This document shows, piece by piece, positions 1 to 7,931 of a DNA stretch of 64,000 nucleotides (position 1 is the first letter of the stretch; the number at the start of each line of letters is the position of its first letter). This stretch comes from an uncultured Erythrobacter sp. (GTDB lineage: Bacteria; Pseudomonadota; Alphaproteobacteria; Sphingomonadales; Sphingomonadaceae). The position numbers were made by a program, and so were the translations under genes. Below the pieces are notes generated by a model, which searched no databases, was not told where the DNA came from, and was given only the letters and a program-made list of their open reading frames with translations. The stretch spans positions 186,001 to 250,000 of the forward strand of contig CANMOQ010000003.1 in the NCBI GenBank assembly GCA_947499505.1, read 5' to 3'.

Positions 1-155
1 AAATTCAATCGGGCCCGCACAATTTCGCGCGGGGAGCACCATCTATAGAAACAACGAAAATTGCGCCGAATCCATACGGAACGGCTAAATCTGAGTCGCG
101 CCTAGTGGATTTGCGGCCCTATGGCAAGTTTTTGTGCGGGGGCGATGCGGTAAGT

Positions 156-698
156 TTAGCCTGCCCGATCATAGGCCTCGCGCAGCCACGCCTTCACCTC
201 GTCATCAAAATCGCCTGAGCTTTCCAGCCGTACGCGGTGGCTGCACATGGCGTTATAGCTCTCCAGCCGCCCAGCTGGCTCATCCCCTTTGAGCGCCAGC
301 CCCAAGTCAATCCGGGTCTTGGTCGCCGGGGTGATCAGCGCAAATTGCTTCGCCCGGCGCAGGCTAACGCTCGATTTTTTGGGCGCGACCTCAACATCGC
401 CGCCCAGCGCATTGGCATAGAGCACGATCATATCGTGAATGCTCCGCAGACCCGCTTTGCCGCCGGAATATTGCTCCGCAATCAGGTCCACCTCTTCGCC
501 GGTTTCCTTCGATTTCGCGACCAGCAGATTGGCAAAGCCATGCGAGACACCGTGCTCGTTTTTGAGCAGGCTCATGATCTCGCCATGCTTGGTGAGGCCA
601 GAGCCATTGATGATATCGATCCAATCCTGCAGCGACTTGCCGGTCTTTTCAGGAATGTTGGCGATCATCGTCGCGAGCTGCTGATCTGGCGTTGCCAT
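156..698 (-). CDS. DUF4287 and DUF5655 domain protein
   Basis: A 180-residue soluble protein. The N-terminal half resembles DUF4287 (TGKSLQDWIDIING, then KHGEIMSLLKNEHGVSHGFA) and the C-terminal half resembles DUF5655, including the KTRIDLGLALKG strand. Both are small domains of unknown biochemical role that often occur fused. No signal peptide or membrane segment is visible. The ATG start is preceded by a strong purine-rich ribosome site (GGAGGGGAG). The gene is divergent from crcB. The family assignment comes from motif recall, and I assign no function. Confidence 0.8.
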   Translation of the reverse strand: MATPDQQLATMIANIPEKTGKSLQDWIDIINGSGLTKHGEIMSLLKNEHGVSHGFANLLVAKSKETGEEVDLIAEQYSGGKAGLRSIHDMIVLYANALGGDVEVAPKKSSVSLRRAKQFALITPATKTRIDLGLALKGDEPAGRLESYNAMCSHRVRLESSGDFDDEVKAWLREAYDRAG

Positions 699-814
699 AT
701 GTGTTCTCCCCTCCAGAGGCTGAGCAGAGTAGCAAACTTACGGCAGAGAATAAAATCGCGCCTGCTGGCATTGCGCAGATGACGAATGCGGCCGCCCCGT
801 CTAAGAGCCTCGCA

Positions 815-1219
815 ATGTCTGCCACTCTTTCTCCTTTCATGGCCACGTCCACGGTTGCGCTTGGCGGCGCTTTGGGCGCTGCGTGCCGCTATCAATTGGG
901 CCGCGGCTTTGCGCATTTCGCTGGGGCGCCGGGGGCTTTCCCGTGGGCGACTTTAACCGCCAATGTGCTGGGCAGCTTGGCGATGGGCGTGCTGTTTGGC
1001 TGGCTGGCGGCGCGCGGCGGGGCGAGCGAAGGCACGCGTTTGCTGCTGGGTGTCGGCCTGCTCGGCGGGTTCACCACGTTCAGCGCGTTTAGCCTGGAAA
1101 TGCTGCAGATGATTGAGCGCGGACAGGCGGGTCTTGCGATCGGCTATGCGCTGATCTCTGTTCTGGCGGGCGTCGCGGCGCTTTATGCGGGCCTTATCAT
1201 TATGCGGGGTGCAGCATGA
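815..1219 (+). CDS. crcB: Fluoride ion channel CrcB/Fluc
   Basis: CrcB/Fluc proteins form dual-topology dimeric channels that expel fluoride across the inner membrane. The protein has about 134 residues, the usual family length, with four hydrophobic segments. It shows the family motifs LGGALGAACRYQLG near the N-terminus and GGFTTFSAFSLE in the third segment, which contributes pore Phe residues. An upstream in-frame extension to 692 would overlap the divergent gene and adds non-family sequence, so I prefer the ATG at 815, which has AAGAG upstream. ATG at 839 is also possible. I found no fluoride riboswitch upstream. It overlaps the next gene by four bases (ATGA). Confidence 0.9.
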   Translation: MSATLSPFMATSTVALGGALGAACRYQLGRGFAHFAGAPGAFPWATLTANVLGSLAMGVLFGWLAARGGASEGTRLLLGVGLLGGFTTFSAFSLEMLQMIERGQAGLAIGYALISVLAGVAALYAGLIIMRGAA

Positions 1220-2487
1220 GCAATTCTGACGCAGAAAACGGCACTGGTGCGGACAAGAACGTGCGCCAATTTACCGTTGGCGAGGATGACGATGGCATCC
1301 GTCTTGACCGCTGGTTTAAGCGCAATTTACCGCAGATCGGCTTTGCCACTGTTTCGCGCTGGGCGCGGACGGGGCAAATCCGGGTCGATGGCAAACGCGC
1401 GAAGCCTGAGGACCGGCTGAGCGAAGGACAAATGCTGCGCGTGCCGCCGGGCGGCGAGCAGAAAGAGCGCGGACCGCGCCAGCGCCGCGAGCTGACCGAG
1501 GAAGAAATCCAAGAAGCGCGCGATATGGTGATCCGCGAGACCAAGACCGCGATTGTTTTTAACAAGCCGCCGGGCCTCGCGACCCAAGGTGGCAGCAAGA
1601 CGCACAAGCATATCGACGGCTTACTCGACGCGTTTGTGCCCGCAGAGGGCGAGTACAACGCCGGGGTGCGCCCGCGCCTCGTCCACCGGCTCGACAAAGA
1701 CACCTCCGGCGTGCTGCTGGTTGCGCGCACTCCGGGCGCAGCGGCGAGCTATTCCAAGCGGTTTTCCGGGCGCAGCGCGCGCAAGGTTTACTGGGCGCTG
1801 GTGGTCGGCATTCCAGAGGTTTCGCAAGGCACCATCGACGCACCGCTCGCCAAGCAACCCGGCTCTGGCGGGGAGAAAATGCATGTCGACGAGGAAGAGG
1901 GCCAACCGGCCAAGACCCGTTACCGCGTCGTGGAGCGGGCCGGTAATCGCACCGCCTGGGTTGAGCTGGAGCCGCTAACCGGACGCACGCACCAGCTGCG
2001 CGTGCATATGGCCGCGATTGGCAATCCGATTGTGGGCGACGGCAAATATGGCGGGCAGGACGCGTTTCTAACCGGCGCGATCAGCCGCAAGATGCACCTA
2101 CACGCGCGGCGGCTGATCATCTCAGAGCCGGGGCGCGGGACCACTGGCGATAAGAGCGACAAGGGTAAGGAAACCGGCGGCGGACGTCTGGACGTGGTCG
2201 CCGATCTGCCAGAGCATTTCGCCGCTAGCATGGAAGCGCTGGGCTTTGATGAAAACGCCAGCAATGCCGATCCGAACCTCGATCTTGCACCAGAAAAGAC
2301 CAAGGCGGAAAAGAAACAGGTCGCGCGTCAATACGCCAAGAAATACCGCAAGGAACGCCGGGGTGAACGCAAGACGCGCACTGCTGGCACGCGCGGGAAT
2401 ACCGGCGGCGATCCCAAGGGCAAGAAGCGCAAACCGCTGAAGCGCTCTGGCAAGCCCAATGGCAAACCCGCAGGTAAGCGCAAATGA
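1216..2487 (+). CDS. RluA-family 23S rRNA pseudouridine synthase (RluC-like)
   Basis: It converts specific uridines in 23S rRNA to pseudouridine. An S4 RNA-binding domain lies at about residues 26-78 (LDRWFKRNLP...GQIRVDGKRAKP). The RluA catalytic domain follows, with HRLDKDTSG holding the catalytic Asp at residue 160 and the later GRTHQLRVHMAAIG motif. From about residue 350 the protein ends in a long Lys/Arg-rich tail absent from E. coli RluC, probably an extra RNA-binding extension. A second RluA-type enzyme lies at 35129. This one is tentatively the RluC counterpart because the other looks like RluD. It is coupled to crcB and to the HAD gene by ATGA overlaps. Confidence 0.88.
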   Translation: MSNSDAENGTGADKNVRQFTVGEDDDGIRLDRWFKRNLPQIGFATVSRWARTGQIRVDGKRAKPEDRLSEGQMLRVPPGGEQKERGPRQRRELTEEEIQEARDMVIRETKTAIVFNKPPGLATQGGSKTHKHIDGLLDAFVPAEGEYNAGVRPRLVHRLDKDTSGVLLVARTPGAAASYSKRFSGRSARKVYWALVVGIPEVSQGTIDAPLAKQPGSGGEKMHVDEEEGQPAKTRYRVVERAGNRTAWVELEPLTGRTHQLRVHMAAIGNPIVGDGKYGGQDAFLTGAISRKMHLHARRLIISEPGRGTTGDKSDKGKETGGGRLDVVADLPEHFAASMEALGFDENASNADPNLDLAPEKTKAEKKQVARQYAKKYRKERRGERKTRTAGTRGNTGGDPKGKKRKPLKRSGKPNGKPAGKRK

Positions 2488-3143
2488 GCACTGGCGCAGG
2501 TAAGCTCGCGGTGTTCGACTGCGATGGCACTTTGGTCGATGGCCAGGCAGACATTTGCGATACGATGGAACAGGCGTTTGAGCGCGCCAAGCTGACCCCG
2601 CCGCCGCGCAATGACGTACGCCGCATCGTCGGCCTCAGCCTGCCAGTTGCGATCCGCAATCTCGTGCCCGGAATTCCCGATGACGATGTGAAGAATGTCG
2701 TCGAGTATTACAAAAGCGCCTACTTCGCGCGCCGCCAAGAGGGGCTGCTGCACGAGCCGCTGTATGACGGGATCGCTGACCTGCTGGACCGCCTGCGCGA
2801 TGACGGCTGGCAGTTGGCCGTGGCGACCGGCAAATCAGATCGCGGGCTGGAGGCGGTGCTGGCCGCGCACAATATTCGCGGGCATTTCGTCTCGCTGCAA
2901 ACCGCCGACCGGCACCCGTCAAAACCGCACCCCGCCATGCTGGAGGCCGCCGTCTTTGAAGCCGGCGCGCGCGCGCGAGACACGGTGATGATCGGCGACA
3001 CCACTTTCGACATTATGATGGCCGCAGAAGCGAATATCCGCAGCATCGGCGTCGCCTGGGGCTATCACGAGCCGCATGAGCTGACCGAGGCTGGCGCAGC
3101 GGGCATCGCGGCGGAGGTTAGCGAGCTGGAGGCGCTGCTATGA
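2484..3143 (+). CDS. HAD-superfamily hydrolase, phosphoglycolate phosphatase-like
   Basis: This is a 219-residue HAD phosphatase. Motif I is FDCDGTLVDG, with nucleophile Asp12 and acid Asp14. Motif III and the helix appear as KPHPAMLEAA, and motif IV as MIGDTTFDIMMA. A helical cap between residues 20 and 90 fits the Gph subgroup. The likely role is small-molecule phosphate ester hydrolysis, possibly 2-phosphoglycolate salvage. The substrate cannot be fixed from sequence. It overlaps the neighbouring genes on both sides by four bases and so belongs to the crcB to ATP12 operon. Confidence 0.85.
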   Translation: MSTGAGKLAVFDCDGTLVDGQADICDTMEQAFERAKLTPPPRNDVRRIVGLSLPVAIRNLVPGIPDDDVKNVVEYYKSAYFARRQEGLLHEPLYDGIADLLDRLRDDGWQLAVATGKSDRGLEAVLAAHNIRGHFVSLQTADRHPSKPHPAMLEAAVFEAGARARDTVMIGDTTFDIMMAAEANIRSIGVAWGYHEPHELTEAGAAGIAAEVSELEALL

Positions 3144-3373
3144 CGGACCAGCCGCCGATCGACAAAGAACAACAAGCCAAACAGCGCGTCGCCATGATGA
3201 GCGGCGCGCGCTTCCTTGGCCTTGGCGCGGTTATGCTGGGCATTGCGATGACGCGCGGCGTGGTCGAGGGTTATCCCGACTGGCTTGGCTATGTGATCAG
3301 CGTGGCGGGACTGCTCACCTTTCTCTTCGGCCCCTATGCGCTCGTGCGGCATTGGAAGGGCCCGAAAAAGTGA
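3140..3373 (+). CDS. Small two-segment membrane protein
   Basis: A 77-residue protein with two hydrophobic stretches (ARFLGLGAVMLGIAM and WLGYVISVAGLLTFLFGPYAL) joined by a short loop. A charged N-terminus and a basic C-terminus suggest a hairpin with both ends in the cytoplasm. I recognise no family. Start and stop codons overlap the HAD gene before it and the ATP12 gene after it, which supports it as a real coupled gene. Confidence 0.7.
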   Translation: MTDQPPIDKEQQAKQRVAMMSGARFLGLGAVMLGIAMTRGVVEGYPDWLGYVISVAGLLTFLFGPYALVRHWKGPKK

Positions 3374-4071
3374 AGCGGTTCTATAAGCAGGTTGCGATGA
3401 CCCAGCTGGATGACGGCGCGGGCTGGCAAGTGACGCTGGATGGCCGGGGCATCAAGACCGTTCGCGGCGCGCCTCAGGCTGTGCCCAGCAAGACGCTGGC
3501 TGAGGCGATGGCGACCGAATGGGCCGAGCAAGGCGAAAAACTCGACACCAGCAAATTCGTCTACCGCGATATGGCCGATTATGCGCTCGACGTGGTCGCA
3601 AGCACGCGCAGCGATGTGATCCAAAAACTGCTGAATTACGGCGAAACCGACACTCTCTGTTACCGCGCCGATCCAGAGGACGCGCTGTTTGCGCGCCAGC
3701 AAGAGGTGTGGGAGCCGCTGCTTCAGCCCTTGGAAGAGGCGAGCAATATCACCTTCACCCGGGTCAGCGGAATCGTTCACAAGCCGCAAAGCGAGGCGGC
3801 GCTCACCGCTCTGCGCGCCCGCATCGATGGCCAAAGCGCATTTGCTTTGGCAGGGCTGGAGGCGATGGCATCGCTGGCTTCATCGCTGATTACCGCCATT
3901 CTGGCGAGCGAGCCGGGCGCGGATGCGGACAGCCTATGGGATGCCGCGTGCCTCGAAGAAGAATGGCAAGCCGATCTATGGGGCCGCGATGAAGAGGCGG
4001 AAGAACGCCGCGCCAAACGCCGCATAGACTTTCTTGCTGCACATCAGTTTATCACTTTAGCGCGCGGTTGA
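3370..4071 (+). CDS. ATP12-family F1-ATPase assembly chaperone
   Basis: ATP12 proteins bind the F1 alpha subunit during ATP synthase assembly. The family occurs in mitochondria and alphaproteobacteria. The N-terminus KRFYKQVAMTQLDDGAGWQV and the later AEEWAEQG and DTLCYRADPED stretches match family members. A GTG start at 3370, overlapping the preceding stop (GTGA), gives the typical VKRFYK beginning. The alternative TTG at 3352 adds six residues with no ribosome site. The protein has 233 residues with no signal peptide. It is the last gene of the forward operon. Confidence 0.87.
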   Translation: MKRFYKQVAMTQLDDGAGWQVTLDGRGIKTVRGAPQAVPSKTLAEAMATEWAEQGEKLDTSKFVYRDMADYALDVVASTRSDVIQKLLNYGETDTLCYRADPEDALFARQQEVWEPLLQPLEEASNITFTRVSGIVHKPQSEAALTALRARIDGQSAFALAGLEAMASLASSLITAILASEPGADADSLWDAACLEEEWQADLWGRDEEAEERRAKRRIDFLAAHQFITLARG

Positions 4072-4075
4072 TTGG

Positions 4076-4759
4076 TCACTCTGGCTGAGCGGACGATGCG
4101 CTGGCAGGATTGACCAAACTATCCGCCAATTCCTGAGCCACACGGTTCGCCGCGCGGTTCAGCGCCTGCCCAACCGCGCCGGGTTCGGCGATCACGCCCT
4201 CCTCCACCGCTTCAAACCGGCGCGTGACAAACGCGCTATCCTCAGCGCCCCGGTCCTGCGAGATAATCGCGTCATAGCGCACCACAACGGCGGAGCGCGC
4301 GGCGTCATAGCCGAACTCCCGCAAAGTTCCGCGAATGGCCACTTTCGCATCCAAAGGAGCATCATCTGTATCAAGCACCAGCACGCCGCCGCCAGTGCGC
4401 GCGCGCAAGGTTTCGCCAACCAAGCGGCGGAACAGCCGCGCTGGTTTTTCGACCCAGAAAGCGTCTTGCAGATAGGCGACCTCGGTTTCGCTGACCTGCA
4501 CCGGAATGCGGGTTACATCGAGGCGTGCGGGCACCTCTGGCGTCGCCACAAAGATCGCGTCATCGTTGACTACGGGGCCCCCTTGGCCAGCGGCCACTGA
4601 CGCGGTCGGCGTCAAGGTGAGCAGGCTTTCCGGCGGCTCTGAGCCGAGGCTGACGCAGGCGGACAGGCTGATAGCCAGCGGCGCGATCACGGCCAGTTTT
4701 GCAGCCCTGAATGCGGCGGAACGGCCCGATGAACGGTTCATAGTGAGCGGCCCTCTCAT
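4076..4759 (-). CDS. ABC-type transport auxiliary lipoprotein
   Basis: It is a 227-residue lipoprotein with a signal sequence and a lipobox LSAC (Cys at about residue 35), so it is lipid-anchored after export. The body fits the ABC transport auxiliary family (DUF330/PqiC-like), which pairs with MCE-domain systems. It is the last gene of the Mla-type operon and its start overlaps the MCE gene stop (ATGA). It probably helps lipid traffic between the inner and outer membranes. An internal ATG (MNRSSGR) six codons downstream is an alternative start. Confidence 0.85.
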   Translation of the reverse strand: MRGPLTMNRSSGRSAAFRAAKLAVIAPLAISLSACVSLGSEPPESLLTLTPTASVAAGQGGPVVNDDAIFVATPEVPARLDVTRIPVQVSETEVAYLQDAFWVEKPARLFRRLVGETLRARTGGGVLVLDTDDAPLDAKVAIRGTLREFGYDAARSAVVVRYDAIISQDRGAEDSAFVTRRFEAVEEGVIAEPGAVGQALNRAANRVAQELADSLVNPASASSAQPE

Positions 4760-5703
4760 GGCTCGTAATCCGGTAAAGTCTGACCCTGAAGCAGCGCGCC
4801 AGCGCCCTGATTGTCGAGCTTTTCAGTGACATTGCGCAGCGCCCGGCTGGTCGCGCGCAGATCCTGCAACGTCGCCTCAGCGCTAGGAATGGTGCTCTCG
4901 CGCAATTGCCGCGCGGCGGGCCGTGTGTCTTCCAGCGTCTTGGCCAATTCTGCCGCCGCGAGGTTCGCAGAGGCGAGCGTGCCGCGCAGCTCCTTGGAAA
5001 GCGCGGTGCCTTCCTGATTGATCAGGACATTGGTCGATTCGGTCACTTGCTCAAACGCATCGAGCGCCTCGCCCGCTTCGCGCAAAGCAACTTCAAGCTC
5101 TGCAAACGTGCCCTCCAGCCGCGGGGCGGCATTGGCAAGCTCGCCCGACAGGCGATTGGTGTTGGCCAGAATGCCAGAGATTTGCTCCTGATTTTCTGGA
5201 CCAAGAATGGTGTTCAGCTGCTCCGTCAGGGTCGCCAGCCGTTCGAGCAACAACGGCGCGTTCGCGACAATCTCGCCAAAGCCGCCCCGGCCCGGCGGGA
5301 TCACCGGCGCGCCTTCGGGGCATGCGGTGGTCTCACACGTGATCGCGGGCGCATCCTTGCGCGCACCGTCGAGCAGAATGGTGGAGACGCCGGTAAAGCT
5401 TGCCTGAATGGTCGCCTCGGTACCGACCAGGATCGGCACATCTTCTTTCACGCGTACGCGCACGCGCACGAATTCCGGGTCTTCGCGAGACAAAGCGATT
5501 TCTTGAACTTGGCCGACCGGAACCCCGGCGTAGGAAACCTGGCTGCCATTGGCGAGGCCAGAGACAGACTGGTTGTAGAAGATGTCATATTCGTTCTGTT
5601 CGCCCTGCCCCAGCCGCGCGATCCAAACGATAAACGCCGCCAGCGCCGCCAGCAGCACCAACGTCACAGCTCCTACCCAAAGGTGATTGGCCCGTGTTTC
5701 CAT
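4756..5703 (-). CDS. MlaD-like MCE domain protein
   Basis: This is the substrate-binding subunit of an Mla-type phospholipid ABC transporter. A single N-terminal membrane anchor (residues about 8-30) is followed by an MCE domain with VSGLANGSQVSYAGVPVGQV. A long helical, Glu/Ala-rich C-terminal region follows and would project into the periplasm. At 315 residues it is longer than E. coli MlaD, as is common in alphaproteobacteria. It follows the ATPase gene with a 66-base gap that holds a tiny ORF. TAGGTAGGG upstream of the ATG is a good ribosome site. Confidence 0.9.
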   Translation of the reverse strand: METRANHLWVGAVTLVLLAALAAFIVWIARLGQGEQNEYDIFYNQSVSGLANGSQVSYAGVPVGQVQEIALSREDPEFVRVRVRVKEDVPILVGTEATIQASFTGVSTILLDGARKDAPAITCETTACPEGAPVIPPGRGGFGEIVANAPLLLERLATLTEQLNTILGPENQEQISGILANTNRLSGELANAAPRLEGTFAELEVALREAGEALDAFEQVTESTNVLINQEGTALSKELRGTLASANLAAAELAKTLEDTRPAARQLRESTIPSAEATLQDLRATSRALRNVTEKLDNQGAGALLQGQTLPDYEP

Positions 5704-5711
5704 TGCCCTAC

Positions 5712-5765
5712 CTATGCCTGCCCATCGCGCAGCTTGTCCATGGGCTTGTCTGTGGACTTGTCCAT
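5712..5765 (-). other. Candidate 17-codon ORF made of 12-base repeats in the mla operon
   Basis: The gap between the ATPase and MlaD genes contains ATG to TAG encoding MDKSTDKPMDKLRDGQA. Its first 36 bases are three imperfect 12-base repeats (atggacaag plus three bases). AGGGATAGG lies just upstream, the ATG follows the ATPase stop by four bases, and its stop lies eight bases before the mlaD start. This could be a translational coupler or simply repeat expansion. Nothing shows that the peptide is made. Confidence 0.35.
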
Positions 5766-5769
5766 ATGC

Positions 5770-6588
5770 CTATCCCTGCTCGCCGCGCTGATGCGTCGAT
5801 AATGCGGCGCGCCCGCGCGGACCGTTAAAATATTCGAGGATCCATGGGTGCCCGGTTTCGATCAGCTCCGGGATCGTGCCCACGGCCACCACTTGCTTGT
5901 CGGCGAGCACCGCGACCCGGTCACAAATCTCGTACAAAGTATCGAGATCGTGGGTGATCAGAAACACGGTGAGGCCGAGCGTTTCCTTCAATTCCTTGGT
6001 CAGGCTGTCGAAGGCCGCCGCGCCAATCGGATCGAGGCCAGCGGTCGGCTCATCAAGGAACAATAGCTCTGGATCGAGCGCCAGCGCGCGGGCGAGGCCG
6101 GCGCGTTTCTTCATGCCACCAGACAGTTCCGACGGGTATTTCGCTATGGCGTCTTCAGGCAGGCCGGACAGCAGAACCTTGTAGCGCGCGATCTCCCGCC
6201 GCAGCTCGTCATCAATATCGGGGAAGAACTTCTTGAGCGGCACTTCGACATTCTCGCCCACGGTCAGGGTGGAGAACAATGCCCCGCCTTGAAACATGAC
6301 GCCCCAGCGGCAGCGCACACCGAGGTCCTGATCCGGGTCGATTCCGGTTATCTTGCGGCCGAACACGGAGATATCGCCAGCGCTTGGGATTTGCAGACCA
6401 ATGATGGAGCGCATCAGCACCGATTTGCCGGTCCCCGATCCGCCAACCACGCCGAGGATCTCACCCTCGCGGACCTCTAGCGACAAGTCCTCATGTACGG
6501 CGAAATCGCCAAACTTGTTCTCGAGGCCCTCGACAACGACCGGGGGATTGCCGCTAAAGCGTGGGTGAAGAGTGTCGTCCATGCTCAC
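5770..6588 (-). CDS. mlaF: MlaF-like ABC transporter ATP-binding protein
   Basis: This is the ATPase that drives the Mla-type lipid transporter. The 272-residue protein shows Walker A (GGSGTGKSVLM), the ABC signature (LSGGMKKR) and Walker B (LLFLDEPTAGLDP), followed by the switch His (LITHDLDT). The DEPTAGLDPIGAAAFD wording is typical of MlaF/Ttg2A. The GTG at 6588 overlaps the permease stop. An ATG two codons later (MDDTLHP) is an equally good start. Order in the operon is permease, ATPase, MCE protein, lipoprotein. Confidence 0.92.
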   Translation of the reverse strand: MSMDDTLHPRFSGNPPVVVEGLENKFGDFAVHEDLSLEVREGEILGVVGGSGTGKSVLMRSIIGLQIPSAGDISVFGRKITGIDPDQDLGVRCRWGVMFQGGALFSTLTVGENVEVPLKKFFPDIDDELRREIARYKVLLSGLPEDAIAKYPSELSGGMKKRAGLARALALDPELLFLDEPTAGLDPIGAAAFDSLTKELKETLGLTVFLITHDLDTLYEICDRVAVLADKQVVAVGTIPELIETGHPWILEYFNGPRGRAALSTHQRGEQG

Positions 6589-7697
6589 CCCCAGCCGATT
6601 TCAGTAAAGAACACCGCGAAAAACGCGTCGAGCACGATCACAGCAAAGATCGCCGAGACCACCGCCATTGTGGTGCGCAGGCCCACCTGCTCAGAATTTC
6701 CTGACACACGCATCCCGTGATAGCAGCCGGCAAGGCCGATGATCAGGCCAAACACCGGCGCTTTAATCAGCCCCACCCACAGATCATAGGTCGGCACAAC
6801 CTCCTGAATACGCTCAAGGAAGGTGAAGAACGGAATGCCTAGCGCGAATTGCCCGACCACCGCGCCGCCGATGATGGCCACGACTGAAGCATAAAAGCCC
6901 AGCAGCACCATCATAAATGTGGCCGCGAGAATGCGCGGTATGACCAGCACTTCGACTGGTGAAATGCCGATCGTGCGCATTGCGTCGACCTCTTCGGTCA
7001 GTTTCATGGTGCCGATCTGGGCGGCAAAGGCACTGCCAGAGCGCCCGGCTACCATGATTGCGGTCATCAGCACGCCCAGCTCGCGCAGCGTTATGCGGCC
7101 CACCAGGTTCACTGTAAGCGCTTCAGCGCCAAATTGCTCCAGCTGCACCGCGCCTTGCTGAGCGATCACAATGCCGATCAGGAAGCTCATCAGGCCGATG
7201 ATAGGCAGAGCGGATACGCCCACCAGCTCCATCTGGTGCACCATCGCCTTGACCGGAAAGCGGCCAGGGTGGCGCAGCAAACTGCCAAACCCGATCAGCA
7301 CCCGACCCAGAAATCCGACCACGCCGATAATGCCGGCGCGCATGTCGAACACCAGCTCGCCCAAAGCCTCTGGCACGCGTTTCCATACCGGCACGCGTGG
7401 CGGGGTCATAGCGGCATCTGATCCGGCATTTTCAACCGCATCAAGCAGGCGCTTTGCGCGCGGACTGGCCCCGGTGATTTCCGCCTCGTGCGTTGCCGCC
7501 AGACGGCACATCACCCAGGCACCAATGGTGTCGATTTCCTCCACGCCGGACAGGTCAATCGCGGTGATTTCTTGCGAGAGAGCGTTTAGCTCCCGGTCGA
7601 GCGGGCCGACGGTGGATACGAGCAAGGGACCCTCGAGCGCCAATGCGATGCGCCCGGCCTCGTCCTCGGTCACAGAGAGTTGCGCGGCCCCGTCCAT
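6585..7697 (-). CDS. mlaE: MlaE-like permease with N-terminal STAS domain
   Basis: This is the inner-membrane permease of the lipid ABC transporter and the first gene of the operon. Residues 1 to about 95 form a STAS domain (IDLSGVEEIDTIGAWVM). Residues about 110-370 form the MlaE permease with several membrane helices and the conserved VGRITLRELGVLMTAIMVAG region. In E. coli the STAS protein is separate (MlaB). Fusion to the permease is common in alphaproteobacteria and means no separate mlaB is needed. Transcription starts in the divergent gap shared with valS. Confidence 0.92.
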   Translation of the reverse strand: MDGAAQLSVTEDEAGRIALALEGPLLVSTVGPLDRELNALSQEITAIDLSGVEEIDTIGAWVMCRLAATHEAEITGASPRAKRLLDAVENAGSDAAMTPPRVPVWKRVPEALGELVFDMRAGIIGVVGFLGRVLIGFGSLLRHPGRFPVKAMVHQMELVGVSALPIIGLMSFLIGIVIAQQGAVQLEQFGAEALTVNLVGRITLRELGVLMTAIMVAGRSGSAFAAQIGTMKLTEEVDAMRTIGISPVEVLVIPRILAATFMMVLLGFYASVVAIIGGAVVGQFALGIPFFTFLERIQEVVPTYDLWVGLIKAPVFGLIIGLAGCYHGMRVSGNSEQVGLRTTMAVVSAIFAVIVLDAFFAVFFTEIGWG

Positions 7698-7814
7698 GCT
7701 TTAGGCTATGCGGACAAATCGCTGCGCAAACAAGCCATCTGTTTCTGCGCAGGCGAAACTCTCCGTTGCGTCGCAGCATGACGGCTGTATTGAGAAGTTG
7801 ACTTTTTCTGAGGT

Positions 7815-7902
7815 CCGTAGCCTCCCACGCCCTCCGCCCTTCCACCCGGATCCTACCGGGACACTATCCGGGTGGAAGGGCGGAGGGCGTGGGAGGCTAC
7901 GG
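7815..7902. repeat. Large perfect inverted repeat (37-bp arms), copy 1
   Basis: The arms at 7815-7851 and 7866-7902 are exact reverse complements, separated by a 14-base loop. The G-rich arm begins ATCCGGGTGGAAGG. The repeat sits in the 234-base divergent gap between the permease gene and valS, ending 29 bases before the valS ATG. A related copy lies at 63070-63145. The valS reading frame stays open back through the right arm to a GTG. Confidence 0.95.
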
Positions 7903-7931
7903 CCGCGAGCATACGCGAGCACAAAGCCAAA

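Noticed and set aside
692..838. Fluoride riboswitch upstream of crcB
   Set aside because: I could not find the conserved GGCGATGG-type pseudoknot sequence in the leader.
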